Below, one piece after another: positions 32,010 through 44,098 of a DNA stretch of 64,000 nt. Both the position numbers and the translations under genes were made by a program. How positions within the stretch are numbered: position 1 is the stretch's first letter; each line of letters starts with the position of its first letter. The notes below the pieces were generated by a model, which was not told the DNA's origin, searched no databases, and saw only the letters and a program-made list of their open reading frames with translations. Origin of the DNA: Diphasiastrum complanatum. Its lineage: Eukaryota; Streptophyta; Lycopodiopsida; Lycopodiales; Lycopodiaceae. Where the stretch lies: NCBI GenBank assembly GCA_029204225.1, contig CM055097.1:75218773-75282772 (forward strand). The letters run 5' to 3'.

Positions 32010-35000
32010 TTAAACAGCAGTCAAAGGCCCAAACAATAAGCAACCCCTAGAAGGGGGTGCACTATACAAAAAACTATAGGACTCACAGCACGCCATACAA
32101 GGTGGCAGTCCAATATGTCTAAACAACAATAGCAAAATATACAACAAGGTGCAAACAAGCCATCGTCGAAAGAGGTGATGAAGAACCATAAAAAACCTGG
32201 TGATTGTGCACCAACCATATGAGTCATAAAACTGCCAATCTACACAAAAGCCAGAAGTGAAGTAAAGAACATGCCCAAGTAGGTGGATCTCCCAGTAGGA
32301 CAGTGTCAACCGTAAATGGGGCCAAAATGAACCAGCGGTCGAAAAGACGATGGACTTCCAACCACGGGTCTCTGGACAATTGAAAAAAAAGATGTTCAAC
32401 AAACTCCTCTTCGAACTTGCAGAGTGGAGAAAGGTGATCTGGAAGAAAGGGCCATTTAACCATGGAAGGAATTGGTGAGGATGTGGTAGGCTAGGTATAT
32501 GCGCTTACCAATAGGGAGCGAGCAAACAATCTTTAGTCTTTTACGTGACATGGTAGGAGAAACAGAACGTGACCAAGCCTAGTTACAGAAGTCAAAAAAA
32601 AGAGAAGGATGTCGACAAAGGTGAGAAGCTCAATAGCCGAGAAGGGATTGGTCAAGAGAGGGCTCCCACCCATCAGATTTGGAAAAGAAGGGGCAAATCC
32701 AAGGCCCAACATTAGAGGAGTTATAAATCCAAAAGGACCCTTTGTAAATATTCTTTTTATATTTTTTCTCAAAGTTTTCTTACACATGGACCAATCAAAA
32801 CAGTCAAATTTGAAATCTACGTAACGTAGCTCATAAAATTGGAAAAAAAAAAGGTTTTTTTGATAACTCTATGATTCGCCGTCGAAGGCAGCCCGCAAGC
32901 ATGCATGACATGCTATCCATAGTATAACATGCAATTTATCATTAAAAAATAGTATAAATTTTTAATCGTAGCTCCAATTGAGACAAAAAAAAATTATATC
33001 GTTGGAAAGTGCTCGACAAGAGCTTTTCAACGGTATCCTAGATGACCTACTTTTGAGCTACCATTTGAAAGTTATAGTAAATCAAAGTTTCTAAAAGAAA
33101 ACTCAATATCGAATCTGTGCAATCATAAGGTACCCTCTCACTAAGAAGGTGCTCTATCCATCCACATAAGTGATATTTGGTTAAAGCGTCCTCTATTTTT
33201 GTGCACAGAAGAGGTATTGGGTCTTTTCAAACTTTTGTCTATAATTTTTAGACAGTTGCTCGGAAGTAGGTCATGTAGGGTGTCGTTAAAAAGCTCTCGT
33301 CAAAGCTCTCGTCGAGCACTTTTTTCAACGATATAATTTTCATCTTAATCGAAGCTATAGTTTATAAGTTATACTATTCTTAATGAACTACAAACTGTAT
33401 ACATAGAATGGTTAAGCATCGAAAATAGTGCGGGAAAAAATGAAAAAGCATTTGGGCAGAAAATGAATTTATCCTGGTAATTTACATTAATAAACTTGTC
33501 AATCTATGTGGCATTCCTTATAGGATTTTTTTTGGATTCAGAATTTCTCTAATGGGCCAAGGACGAGGCAAAATTAAGGAGCAAATAAAGACCTTGAGAA
33601 CTAAAGAGCTGACATAAGGGCACGTGGATGATTTGGCTAAGCGTAAGTAGCCCCTTGCGGTCTAATGAAAGAGAAAATGTGCGATCGAGAAAAAAAAAAG
33701 GGGGAAAAGCTTGGTGAAAGAAAGAGGAGGTCCAGATGGAGTCGTTTGATGGAAGGAGCAGGGGGATTGGTCCAGGAGAGGAGAGGTGAAATTCCAAGAA
33801 AAGAGGCCAAATTTTTGAGGATAAAGGGTTCCTTGAACCTAAAGGAACCACCAAAGGACAGCAGCACAAAGAAAGAAGGAGAAGGTTGTAGAAGGGTGAG
33901 GGTAACTACGGACAAGGCCATGTAGTGAAGGAGAAAGAAATGCCAATGATGAGAGGGCATGACCAGGAAAAAAAAAGCGACGAGGACAAGGGAGTTGTTT
34001 TTAACAGCATCATCATGGATGCCCAGACCACCATCAAGAGGCAAAGTAGTACACACAGACCAAGGAAGAAAGGGGCATTTGACATCAAAGGATTTTAGCC
34101 AAAGAGCTATGGAGAAAGCAGGAGCAAGCAAAAATAGAAAAGAAAAAGGCAGGATAAGTAGGAAGAATATGATGAGCAATTAGAACCCTGGAGGCAAAGG
34201 AAAAAAAGCGGGGGTCCCAAAAGGCCAACTTGGAGGCGAAAGTTTGGAAGAACCAATCAAAACGTTGTCGGGGAGTAAGGGGAAGACCAAAGGGAGAGCT
34301 AAGCAAACGAGTAACCATGCCATGGGGCACCAGACGGATGCCGAGAGCAGAAACCCAAGAGAGGGGGGGGGGGGGGAGTAATGAGGATGTGGAGCTCCAA
34401 CTTCTCCTTATTCAAAAGAGAAAAAGAGCAGTAACAAAACTCAAGGAAAACTCGAAGAAGGTGGAGAACATACGACTCTGAAAGGAGGGAGAAAAGTGTG
34501 ATGTCATTAGCAAACAACTGGTGAGAGAGCAATCCCAAAGGACGGTGGACGGGAGCAACCAAAAGAAGGGATGAGGCATGGAAAAGAGCATGAGAAAGAG
34601 GCTCAATAGCGATGGCAAAAAGGAGGGGAGACAATTGACAACCAAGACAAATGCCGCACTTGGGGAAGAATGGAGAGGAGCGACACCCATTGAAAAGGAG
34701 AGTGGAAGAAGAAGACGTGTAGAGGGCTCAAAGAAAAGAGCAAAAGGAATGATAATGGCCCAAGGCTAGGCAACTAGCTAGAATGTAGTCCCAACCAATA
34801 CGATCAAAGGCTTTCTCAGGTCAAAACGAAGGATCAGAACAGGAGTAGAGAAAGCAGTAAGAGAGTTAGCAAAGGACCAAACATTAAGAAGAGAGTCCAT
34901 AATATTATGGCCTTTAATAAAGCCAAACTGCTCAAACGACAAGACAGAAGGCAACAAAGTGGAGAGTCGTAGGTCATGGCTTTAGCAAGAATCTTGAAAG

Positions 35001-35330
35001 AGGTAAGCAGCATGGTAAACAAGTGAAATTCCTCTAAGGTAAGCGGAAGAAGCTTCTTAGGAAATAAGCTTAATGAGCCCCTCCAAGACATTGCGACAAA
35101 GGGCTCTCTCAACCGAAGCCTGGTGGGCCAAACGAAAAGTTTGGGCCCCAACTCAGGCCAAAAGTTGATTAAAAAAACTGAGGGATAGCACCGTTAGGGC
35201 CAGAATTCTTCCCAAGTAGTTGAAAATAAAGAAGAGCCTAGTGTAGTTCTTGTAGTAAAAAAGGGACATCCAACAAGCCAAGACTGTTGGAAATGAGGTG
35301 CATAATGGGTCGATAGATCGAAGTGTGATG
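32010..35330 (-). mobile_element. Degenerate L1-type LINE, 5'-truncated
   Basis: On the minus strand, high to low, the translation shows RT entry (LLGKNSGPNGAIP), KILAKAMT, EQFGFIKGHNIMDSLLNVW, LILRFDLRKAFD-like (first catalytic Asp), MSPLLFAIAIEPLS, and QLFANDITLF where the usual FADD is FAND. It continues with the post-RT region (LASKLAFWDPRFFSFASRVL, LDGGLGI) and the C-terminal zinc-binding-like segment SPLCKFEEEFVEHLFFQL. This is the plant L1-type order. No endonuclease is present upstream, as expected for 5' truncation. Frames are broken throughout. A foldback element interrupts it at about 32905-33405. Confidence 0.8.
32905..33405. mobile_element. Foldback element inside the LINE
   Basis: Arms 32940-33058 and 33240-33395 are inverted copies. 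Shared phrases include AAAATTATATCGTTG, AAGTGCTCGAC(A/G)AGAGCTTT, ATGACCTACTT and the outer ATAGTATAA. The spacer of about 180 bp has no coding capacity. The right arm also repeats AAAGCTCTCGTC twice in tandem. It divides LINE coding sequence into two blocks, so it inserted after the LINE. Confidence 0.65.
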
Positions 35331-35340
35331 AGACACTACT

Positions 35341-36973
35341 TGTTACGTCCATGTCCTATATAAGGGAATCAAAATAATTCCTGATGTAGATAGCCGGTCA
35401 CTCCAGGTGTATATGGTTATTGGTTATGCCTCGTCATTCCGGGCTTGGCCTGTAAAGTAATTAATAATCATATGAGGGCCCAGACCTATAATTGGACATA
35501 GGAGCACATGCATAGTGAATGAATGCTTTAATGCAAGAATAGGAGGTCAATAGCTCAATATAGGTTGCATGGAAATCCTAGGAGAATATTCTCTCTCTCT
35601 TGAGAAGAATATGTCCATTGGAAACTCGCCCATCCTCCTATTGGAAATTCAGTTTCTTGAGCTAGTTTCTCCTCATCTCTCTTAGGTTCTTCACTGTGGC
35701 TTGGGGGCTAGGTCTAGGAGGGATCTAGGTTTGGATGGGTGGTTTTGCTCCACAGGTGTCCTTTTAGTTGATTTGCAACAATATCTAGTCAGATCTTCAT
35801 ATGCTGATCCTTACACTACCGACCTGTCGGTAGGTGCTTGCAGAAGATTAGTGAAATTAGAGCACCATGTTTATATCTCCTGTCACAATAGATCCAGAAT
35901 TACCACAAAATTAGTCCAAAAATCATCAAAAGACCATGTTTTTTGACCAATTTTGACCAAAATTTGTGGGTCAAATCCACAAATAAATGCAATTAGATCC
36001 AAATTCCTATAAATCCATTACATGAAAGCCCTAAAAGTTCTGATTTCAGTCAACTATGGATTCTATAGCCCATTTCTAGTCCAAAAATCCCAATTTTTGG
36101 TCAAAAATTACTATCTTAGCATCATTTTGACTACTCAACCCACATGCAATCATTAGATCCAATCATTAATGACTGTAAAATAGCAAGTGAAATCTGGAAA
36201 ATGTACTAGATCAGTAGCTATGATCAATTCTATGCAAAAGACTTGAATTATAGGTGAAAAATCACAAAAACCATAAAAAATCTAGTGATTTCCATCAAAA
36301 TCTATGGAGAAAATCCATAATCATGATCTGTAGGCTAAAAGTACAACAAGGATCTAAGAGTCCACCTACTTGGAGGTAAATTCCACCATCTGGAATCAAA
36401 AGCAAAGAGATCCACCCAAAAAGCTGCAAAATCCAAGATCCTCAAGCCCCACCTCCTGATTGATGTGATTCAAGCTCTGATAACTCTATAACGATCGCCA
36501 AGTGAAGATCTTCAAGAATTCTATCACATGCAAACCAAAAAGACACCTGTGGAGCATAAACCACCCAACCAACATGAAAGGGCTAGTCAATACCCTAACC
36601 AATTCACCCCCAAGCCACAGTGAATGAATACAAGAGAGGAGAGGATCATGGCTCATGAATCTAACATTCCAATAGGGAGATGGGTGAGTTTCCATGGTAT
36701 ATATTCTCTCCAAGAGGAGAGAATAATTCCCTTAGGATCCCCATGCAATCCTATAATAAGCTATTGACCTCCTATTTTTTCATTATAGCAATCAATCACC
36801 ATGCAAGTGCTCCTATGTCCAAATATAGGTATGGGCCTTCATATGATTATTAATTACTTTATCGACCATGCCCGAAATGACATAGCATAACTAATAACCA
36901 CATACAACTGGAGTGACCGGCTATCCATGCCAGAGATTATTCTGAATCCCTCATACTTGACATGGACATAACA
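35341..36973. mobile_element. 1.6-kb hairpin element with about 480-bp inverted arms
   Basis: The left arm 35341-35815 starts TGTTACGTCCATGTC. The right arm 36480-36973 ends GACATGGACATAACA, its inverse. Similarity continues inwards through GAGTGACCGGCTAT, CATATGA.GGCC, TATTCTCTC, CACTGTGGCTTGGGGG and GCTCCACAGGTGTC. The 660-bp spacer is A-rich with no gene. ACT flanks both ends as a possible 3-bp target duplication. It could be a foldback transposon or two opposed LTRs; the spacer has no PBS or polypurine tract that I can see. Confidence 0.65.
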
Positions 36974-37346
36974 ACTGGCTTGGGACAATACAGGTGAGAA
37001 CCATAGGGTAGATGCTCAGATCTTCGAGATCGGTAGATTTCTTCTATCCTTAATCTTCCTTCAATTGCCAATCTCCAATCTCTCTTTCTCTCTCTCTCAC
37101 ACTCTTTCATATCTCCTTTTTATTTGTTACACACTCTTTTGTTTCTATTTCTCTCTCTCTCTCACTCTCTCACTCTCTCACACATCACACACACACACAC
37201 ACACACACAAATACTCATGTCTACTAGCGGTAGCGTCAAGGAGGAGGCCAAGATCCTCTTCCGGTGGAAGAGGACAATCCTCGGGATCGGATTACGATCG
37301 AGTGCGAAGTTTTTATACTATGTAATCTCCTTAGGAAAGACAAAGG
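36974..37346. repeat. CT- and CA-rich microsatellites
   Basis: Interrupted CT runs at 37078-37180 are followed by a CA tract (about 37180-37208). The composition and position before an ORF cluster are those of a plant 5' untranslated region, but no transcript evidence is available. Confidence 0.7.
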
Positions 37347-38272
37347 ATGAAATCTCTTTGTGTTTCTGAAGGAGAATCTGATCAACAAGATCGTGGATTC
37401 GTTTCGACAGAGATGTTGTCGGAAGAATCCATGAATGTTTTCTATGACCTTGATGAGGACGGTTCCATCATCATGGACATTAGAGGTAAGGTCATTTTAA
37501 CCCTTGGGAGCAACAAAACCAAGGGGACAAAGACAAGATACTTGATATATTATACCGTGAGCTTCCACAACCAAATTGATTTAATGACAAATTCGTGAAG
37601 ATGAGTATGTGTACGCATATTTGTCATAAGCGCCGATCATTAAGACGTTTATGTAGTAAAGGCAAGAAGAGGCCGGGATGGGCATCTAAAAAAGATTGGG
37701 AAAAAATTATTTATGAATCCAAGCGTCCTAATCCCAAGCGCTTTAAGCAACAAAGAGAGGTAATCTTTTAGACCAATCTCACCTTGGATCGGGAGGCAAG
37801 GCTAATATGCACGCCCAATTTGTAAGAATTCTCCTTTAGCTAATTGCATTTGATATGTTTTCGTTTATCAATTTTTTTTTTGTTCTTTTCTAATCGTTTG
37901 ATTTGTGTTGATGTAGGTTGTAGATTATGGGCGCAAATATACAAATGGTGAGTATTATATTGGATATCACCTTGGTTGATCATCTTGCAGCACAAGGCGT
38001 ACATCCAAGGGTAAATTTTTGCTGCATAATTTGTATTTCTCATATTTTTTATACATAATTTTCATTTCATTTCATTTTTATGACATCTGTTGGCTACTAA
38101 TCATTCATTTGTTTTGTGAATGTGTATGTAGAGGGCATCTGCTTCCTTTGTGGAAGAAAGTACGAGAGGAATCCAAGGAAAAGAAGGGAATGAAGATGGA
38201 GGAGACGAAAGCGAAGATGAAGGACAAGATTCGGCTTCAAACGACGATGAGGGAGAAGAGAGCGAAGACTAA
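37347..38272 (+). CDS. Possible multi-exon gene with acidic C-terminal exon
   Basis: Three coding-like pieces line up. 37347-37485 is polar and acidic, with VFYDLDEDGSIIMDIRG, ending at a good donor (GAG/GTAAGG). 37601-37771 is strongly basic (KRRSLRRLCSKGKKRPGWAS). 38132-38272 begins after an acceptor (TATGTAG) and encodes an Asp/Glu-rich tail ending EGEESED and a stop. Frames between pieces do not join cleanly, so the model is uncertain. The upstream CT/CA-rich leader is consistent with a promoter-proximal exon. I do not recognise the protein; a plant En/Spm-type accessory ORF is one possibility. Confidence 0.35.
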
Positions 38273-39174
38273 GAAGCCTATAATTACTTCTTAGATTTGA
38301 TGTATTTTTATTATTTGCAAAAGTAAAAAAAAGGTATTAAGATCAAAGCCCTTTTTAAGAATTAGATGCGAATACACTTTTTTGGATTATGAATATAAGC
38401 TTTTGTATTTGATTATCTCTATCTCATTATCTCTAAAATGAGATAATTTTTTGTACTAATTTCTTAATTTGCTAATTACAGAATATTGTCTATTTTTTAA
38501 TTATATTCACATTTATAAAAACAACAAAATAAATTTCAATAGCATAACTATATATTGTATTTTTTAAGTATCAAGCAAACATACTTTTTATATCAAACTA
38601 TCTTATTGGTATATTCAAATTTAACTATATTTGTAACTTGGTCAACAAATAGATACAAAATATATTCAAATTTAATGATAATAATAAACCATGTGATCAT
38701 CTTCATGCAAGACATTTTTCATTTAATATCACATAACTTCAAAAATTCACATGGAATATACATTTTTAAAAGACATTGAAAATCTTTAATATCCAAAAAA
38801 AATTTCAACAAATTGAAAGATAATTGAAACTATATCAAAAAATATAAATATTGTCAAGTTCTATCTAGGAAAATAACTTTCAAAATTGAAGCACACTTTC
38901 AAAGATTTCTTTAACCAAATACAAACTTTCTAACAAATTCAAGTAACACAAGCTTTACAAAACTTAAGTATATTGTAAATCAATGTTTCTGCATAGATGA
39001 ATTTTAACTGCATAGTGTAATTATCTCTTTAACTTCAATATTTATATGTCTAATAGCTGATTTATACGGGGGCTAACCAATTTTTCTTTTGAGATTAACT
39101 CTATAATTTGCTTTTGCTCACTGAAAAATACACCAGAACTTAACAGGAAGCCTGACAAAGTTGTCTCTTCTTTC
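38273..39174. other. AT-rich unassigned stretch
   Basis: Very AT-rich sequence with poly-A/T runs and no supported feature. Confidence 0.4.
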
Positions 39175-39951
39175 TTAGATAATGGCTTTTTTTTCAATCT
39201 CAATGAGATTTTTATTTATTGGGGAGAAAACTTTTTTTCTTGGTGGTTTTGACTTTGAAATTTCCAAATTTCCAGTTGCCATGACAACTTTCAGCTTGCT
39301 AGGATCAAACTCCTTTTCCTCTTCCTTATGCAACCTTATCTTTGTGGGTACGACATGCAATTTCTTGGTCAGCTCAACCTCTGATGCCTTCGACTTTTTA
39401 CGGGTATCCTCCTTTTCAAAGACAATCTCCTTGCATATAAAAGAAAATAAACTGATAATCATGTTTGTTGATTGTTCGAACTTTTCTGATAATAATAGTT
39501 GGTAGCAAAGATCGCTTCGACAAAGCTTTTCATTGACGACCATAAGCCTCTTTGGAGACTTCTCATTGTTCACATCCTCGACAATTATGATGACGATGTC
39601 AAGGTTATCCTCCCCTTCATAGTCAATCCATGTTACAATTCTGCAGCATTTGACATCTTTTATGACAAGTTCGATATCTAGTTTCGTGCAAATGAATAAT
39701 TTAAGGCCACTCCCTTGGGAATATCTAAGTGCCCAGTGGTAAGAAACGCACTTGGATTTAGACGGTCTGTTTATATTGGGAGGAACATCTATAGTGTTTG
39801 CGGCTGGTATATTAGGATGAGTAGTCTCGTCCTTTCTCGGCATTTCAAAGTAATTAAGAATCAACTTAGACTTTGGCTTTGTCGTTTGTATGATGTTGGC
39901 TTCTATCTTTTGAAAACCCAAAACAGATAGAAACCAAGATGAAAAAATCAA
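39175..39951 (-). CDS. Hypothetical ORF, 258 residues
   Basis: An open frame of 258 residues; an internal start at MPRKDETTHPN (about 39846) may be the true one, because the preceding residues look less protein-like. The middle contains VTWIDYEGEDNLDIVIIIVE. The C-terminal third is Lys/Glu-rich with KKSKASEVELTKKL and PPRKKVFSP, resembling a nuclear basic tail. No catalytic motif is visible. It lies between AT-rich stretches with no clear partner gene. It may be a decayed or lineage-specific gene. Confidence 0.35.
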   Translation of the reverse strand: MIFSSWFLSVLGFQKIEANIIQTTKPKSKLILNYFEMPRKDETTHPNIPAANTIDVPPNINRPSKSKCVSYHWALRYSQGSGLKLFICTKLDIELVIKDVKCCRIVTWIDYEGEDNLDIVIIIVEDVNNEKSPKRLMVVNEKLCRSDLCYQLLLSEKFEQSTNMIISLFSFICKEIVFEKEDTRKKSKASEVELTKKLHVVPTKIRLHKEEEKEFDPSKLKVVMATGNLEISKSKPPRKKVFSPINKNLIEIEKKAII

Positions 39952-40264
39952 TAAGAATTTTGTAATTTATTGAGACTTTTAAGCACAAAAATATGACAAC
40001 TTTATTTAAAAAAAAAAAAAAGCTAGATAGCATTTACAAATTGAGTAAAAAGATTGCAGAAAAATATGGAAAAAAAGTCAAATACATCAAACAATTTGTA
40101 AATTTTGTAACAAAATTCGAATATTCTAAGAAATAATCGCCACAATGGAAAGAAAATAACTTTGATTATCAGATTTTCATACAAAGTATTGAAAAATAAG
40201 ATTACAACTAACGAGAAAGTCATACGTTATTGAATTCGTTAAAGTTCATTGTGAAAGCAATTGC
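39952..40264. other. AT-rich unassigned stretch
   Basis: Contains an A-tract near 40008-40021. No gene is supported; the minus-strand frame at 40023-40223 is low-complexity. Confidence 0.4.
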
Positions 40265-40790
40265 TTCAAACATAAATTCGATACGGCGTATCAAAATTTG
40301 TGTTAAACATAATCAAAATCAAAAATACTTCTCATATAATGACAGGTGTAATCGAATTTTTGATACACCCGTATCAAAATGTCATTTAACATTTCTAAAT
40401 TAAGGTCACCCTAAAAGAATTCAACAGAAAACTTAATACATTGTGTTAAAATTTGATACACTGTGTCAATCTTCCTTTTGAATTTTTAGATTTTTTTAAA
40501 AAAAAATTCTGATGCACCGTATCGAGTTGGACACACCAACTCGATACAACTTTTTTTTTTTAACTAATTTTTGGTAATAATTTATAGTAATAATTTAAAA
40601 TTTTATAATAATAATTATTATTATTTTTATTATTATAAAATCTAATGCACTGGATCGAGTTGGACACACAAACTTGATGCACTACATCAAGTTGGTGCTT
40701 CAACTGATACATTGTATAGAGTTGGGGCACCAACTAGATACAATGTCTCTAGTTGATGCTCCAACTCGATACATTGCATCGAGTTGAAAC
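40265..40790. repeat. Palindromic GATAC / GAGTTGG repeat array
   Basis: At least eight short inverted motifs recur: GATACGGCGTATC, TTGATACACCCGTATCAA, TTTGATACACTGTGTCAA, then GTATCGAGTTGG...CCAACTCGATAC and several variants up to GCATCGAGTTGAAA at 40780. Each half-motif appears in both orientations. The arrangement resembles a minisatellite of palindromic units. An AT-rich block at 40550-40640 splits it in two. Confidence 0.75.
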
Positions 40791-42210
40791 ATCTTCTCCC
40801 ATGGTTTCTATAGGAAATTTTAGGTAGTCTATGTATTTTATCGAGATATCAGTCAATTTAGCATCATGTTTACATTCTAATGGCGTTAGCATTTGGAATG
40901 GTTGAGCTACTGAAGGTACCTTTGATTAATTTGTCAATTCATATTGTTTTTTTTGAAAAGTTTAGATTATAGCTAGAGGAAGTGTTATCATTTACTAATG
41001 ATCAGAACTAACGGATCTATTACTGATAATGCATAGTATTCTAGAAAATCCTATCTAAGAAGGCCAGCAAATTGGCTGTAGAAGAGACTGCATCTTGTTA
41101 TGTCCTCTTGGCAAATAAATAGGATATGACAGTAACGTTGTTGTCCAGATCCAAATATATTCCAAACTTCTATTTGCAGAGTCTTGTATTTACTATTATC
41201 TGTTTTGCTCTAGTAATCTAAATATTTAGCACACGTCTACAACTTTTTGCAACAAAGAAAAATAGGAGTGAACTCACGTTTACAACTTTTTGTGGCAAAG
41301 AAAAATAGGAAAATTATATTTCTATGCAATTGAAGATAATACAAAGATTTCATAAGATCGAAACGTTACACTTGTCTAGGCTGTGACCGTTCAAAAACAT
41401 ATTTGAAAATATTACATATAATGCATAGTTGGTACATATTTTTATGCCCATTTTTTCGACTACTTAACAAGCAGAATGGGTGGAGACCCACTGTTTTCGA
41501 CATAACCATTTCTACGACATCTTCAGGATCTGCTTCGTGGTTCACGGGGGATACAGATGGCTACGAGAGTGACTACACTTTTCATAATTCAAGTGTTGCA
41601 TGGCTCTGCCACAAATTTTTTTGCATAAAAATCTATGAGCATGGCCTAAAAGGTGTCATATAGTGAGTGGTTTGTCAAAAAGACAAATTATGGTACTAAA
41701 AAAGTGATTTGACCATTGTTTTATAAATTTGTTTTGAAGGAGATAAATAAGGAGTGACAAGACTTTTTTTTTCATGAATTTTTAAGGACAAAGCATTGAG
41801 TGATATGACATATTTTGGGTACAAGAGGACCATGTTTTCTTTGAAGATTTTGATGAGTTTTAAAAAAGGACAAATGAGTATTAATTATATTTTGATTTTA
41901 AATAAGACAAGTAGATGATTTGATATGGTTGGTACAAAATGACCATGTGTTTAAAAGAATTTTGTGATTTATAAAAAATGACAAATGTAAATATGTGGTT
42001 TGATGTTGCATATAAGTTTTGGACATTATTAGTTTATAAATTCTTAAGTGATTTATTATATATATATATGTCCCTTAGAAACCTGTTCCGACCATTTTGG
42101 GTCGGAACGTTTCTTAAAAATAAAATAACATGTATTAAATTGGCCACAATCTTCCTTCTTCTTTTGTGTAATACACTGAGGGACACTAGATATACTGCTA
42201 CTTCCACAAA
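40791..42210. other. Unassigned stretch before the copia element
   Basis: One frame at 41403-41663 contains QNGWRPTVFDITIS and SGSASWFTGDTDGYESDYTF, more protein-like than its surroundings, but it is short and unmatched. Near 41700-41990 phrases such as ATGGTACAAAATGACCATG recur loosely. A 40-bp hairpin lies at 42075-42116. Confidence 0.35.
42075..42116. repeat. Short strong hairpin
   Basis: TTAGAAACCTGTTCCGACC and its near-perfect inverse GGTCGGAACGTTTCTTA flank a six-base loop. It is just downstream of a TATATATATA run. Confidence 0.75.
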
Positions 42211-42215
42211 GTATG

Positions 42216-43198
42216 TGTTGGATTTATTTCCTCTAGTCACCTAAATCCCATTTTAATCTGCCTCCATTCATGCTGCATATTTACTCGCGTTGTCGCGCAA
42301 TCTGCATATTAACATGCAAATTCTCACAGGCGATGAAAAAATGAAAAGCAAAGGCTGACGTCACACCCTCTTCACGCTCACCCCATGCAGCTGCGCTAAT
42401 AGACTGGACAACGACTGCAGCCACCCACGATCTCCTACATACAGCACATCCACCATGTACTTTCTTCATTTGCACACCTGTAACATTATGTATATATGAA
42501 TACCATTTGTGTATTCATTAGTGAGAGAGAATGAAGAAGAGAAGCTTATCAGAGATAGACAAAAGTAGATGCTCTGTGCATTGATTCTTTATTTTGTTAG
42601 TAATAAGGTTCCATTCCTTTACAATTTGAATTAGCTTCGTAAAACATGCGGTTTTGCCCGCTATTGTCTTGTGCTCTACCACATTGTCAACATGTATATT
42701 TGATATACTTAATTTGATAGCAGCTTTTTGTTTAGCGTTCAGATATGTGTCAATAATGGTATGCTTATCATTATTCATTCTGTTTGATTTTTCTAGTTGC
42801 TCAATTTGGTAATATGTTTTTAGCATGACTAATATTTAGTCTTGTCTTTCGCAAATAATTCACGACCGATTGTCAGTCGAGCACAATCTAGCTCTTTGCA
42901 AATCATTTACGACACATAATTTGTCTTGCTATTCACGACAAATTATTCTTCTGGCGCTTCATTTATTAATGTTTGGCTACGTAATCAAGAACAATCATGA
43001 TTTCCATCACTAACGTTCTGTTCGTTCTGAGAGAGTCGTATAGCTCGTTCCGTTGCGCACGAAGGCTTTCTGTTCGAGTTCGTTTCTCATTCACGTTTCG
43101 TTTCTCGTTCGTGTTTGTCTTACCCCCTTTGAGCTAAATTTTTCGTTTCTAACATACGACACCTTTCTCAACTCTCGTTCATCTCCCTCTCTCCATCA
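42216..43198 (+). repeat. 5' LTR of the copia element
   Basis: 983 bp, starting TGTTGGATTTATTTCC and ending CTCTCCATCA. The last 594 bp pair with 46140-46763. The first 110 bp match the LTR head at 7423. The section 42985-43130 is rich in TTCTCGTTCG-like phrases, forming a loose short repeat near the 3' end. Confidence 0.9.
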
Positions 43199-43210
43199 TG
43201 GTATAAGAGC
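43199..43210 (+). promoter_or_regulatory. Primer-binding site with one mismatch
   Basis: TGGTATAAGAGC differs by a single base from the initiator-Met tRNA site TGGTATCAGAGC and directly follows the LTR. Confidence 0.85.
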
Positions 43211-43354
43211 TATTTTCATAGCTTGATAAGCTTCCACAGTACAAGACTCTACTAGCCGATAGAGTAATTGTTTTCTTGTTCTGTATTTTCAACATCAGAT
43301 TTTTATACTTAAGTCACTGATAGTTTCTCCTATCACTTAGACTAACTCCTCCAC

Positions 43355-44098
43355 ATGGATTCCCAAGGGAAAGCCAGTCCTATCATGGACAAGCTTGATG
43401 GAGCCAATTACCATCTGTGGAAATTTAAGATAAAAACTGTACTAATGGCTAAAGAATTGTATGACGTTGTTACAGGTGTAGAAGGGAAACCCGATGCAGA
43501 TGACGCAACAATCGCCAGATGGAAGCTGAAGGATGGAAAGGCTTTCGCGTTGATCATCCTCAACATCACAGATACCCAAATCGACCATTTATCCGAGGCT
43601 CAGACATCGAAAGAAGTCTGGGACATCTTGAGCACACTATATGAAGTGCGAGATATACCTTCCAAGCTAGATCTCAGGAAGAAATTCTACTCCCTCAAGA
43701 TGACGAATGGTGATTCTCTACAAAATCACATTAATCAATTCAAGAACCTGCTAAGACAAATGGCCACTATCGGATCTGTCATTGACAATCAAGACATAGT
43801 GATGCAATTGCTTACAAGCTTGCCAAGCTCTTATGACAGCTGGATGATGATCATCACGACTCATCTAGAATTGACTCTTTCGAGAGTCATTACTATGTTG
43901 TTGCAGGAACACACGCGGAGGAATGAAGCCTCAAGTTCTTCAGCTGATTCTCACGCTTTATACACCAACAAGAGCATGACTAAGCAGAAGAAGAAGAAAG
44001 TCCCGAAGCAATCCAAGCCAGACCATAAACCAGCACACCACAAAGAAGAGTCGAATCCGCAGACGAAGAAGAAGCTGTTCTGCAGATACTACAAGTGA
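43355..44098 (+). pseudogene. Copia gag
   Basis: Start MDSQGKASPIMDKLDGANYH, then LWKFKIKTVLMAKELYDVV, KLKDGKAFALIILNITDTQI, SKEVWDILSTLYE and LLTSLPSSYDSW: the standard UBN2/gag-polypeptide pattern of plant copia. It ends at a TGA inside the zinc knuckle (CRYYK, stop, NNHEIQDC), where the second Cys has also become Tyr. The upstream leader is about 145 bp. The product would be a gag without its nucleocapsid domain. Confidence 0.85.

Noticed and set aside
34363-34376. Run of 14 G as a quadruplex element
   Set aside because: A single homopolymer inside a decayed LINE; more likely a slip or a sequencing artefact.
33549-34769. Several plus-strand Lys/Glu/Gly-rich ORFs
   Set aside because: They are antisense to LINE coding sequence on the minus strand.
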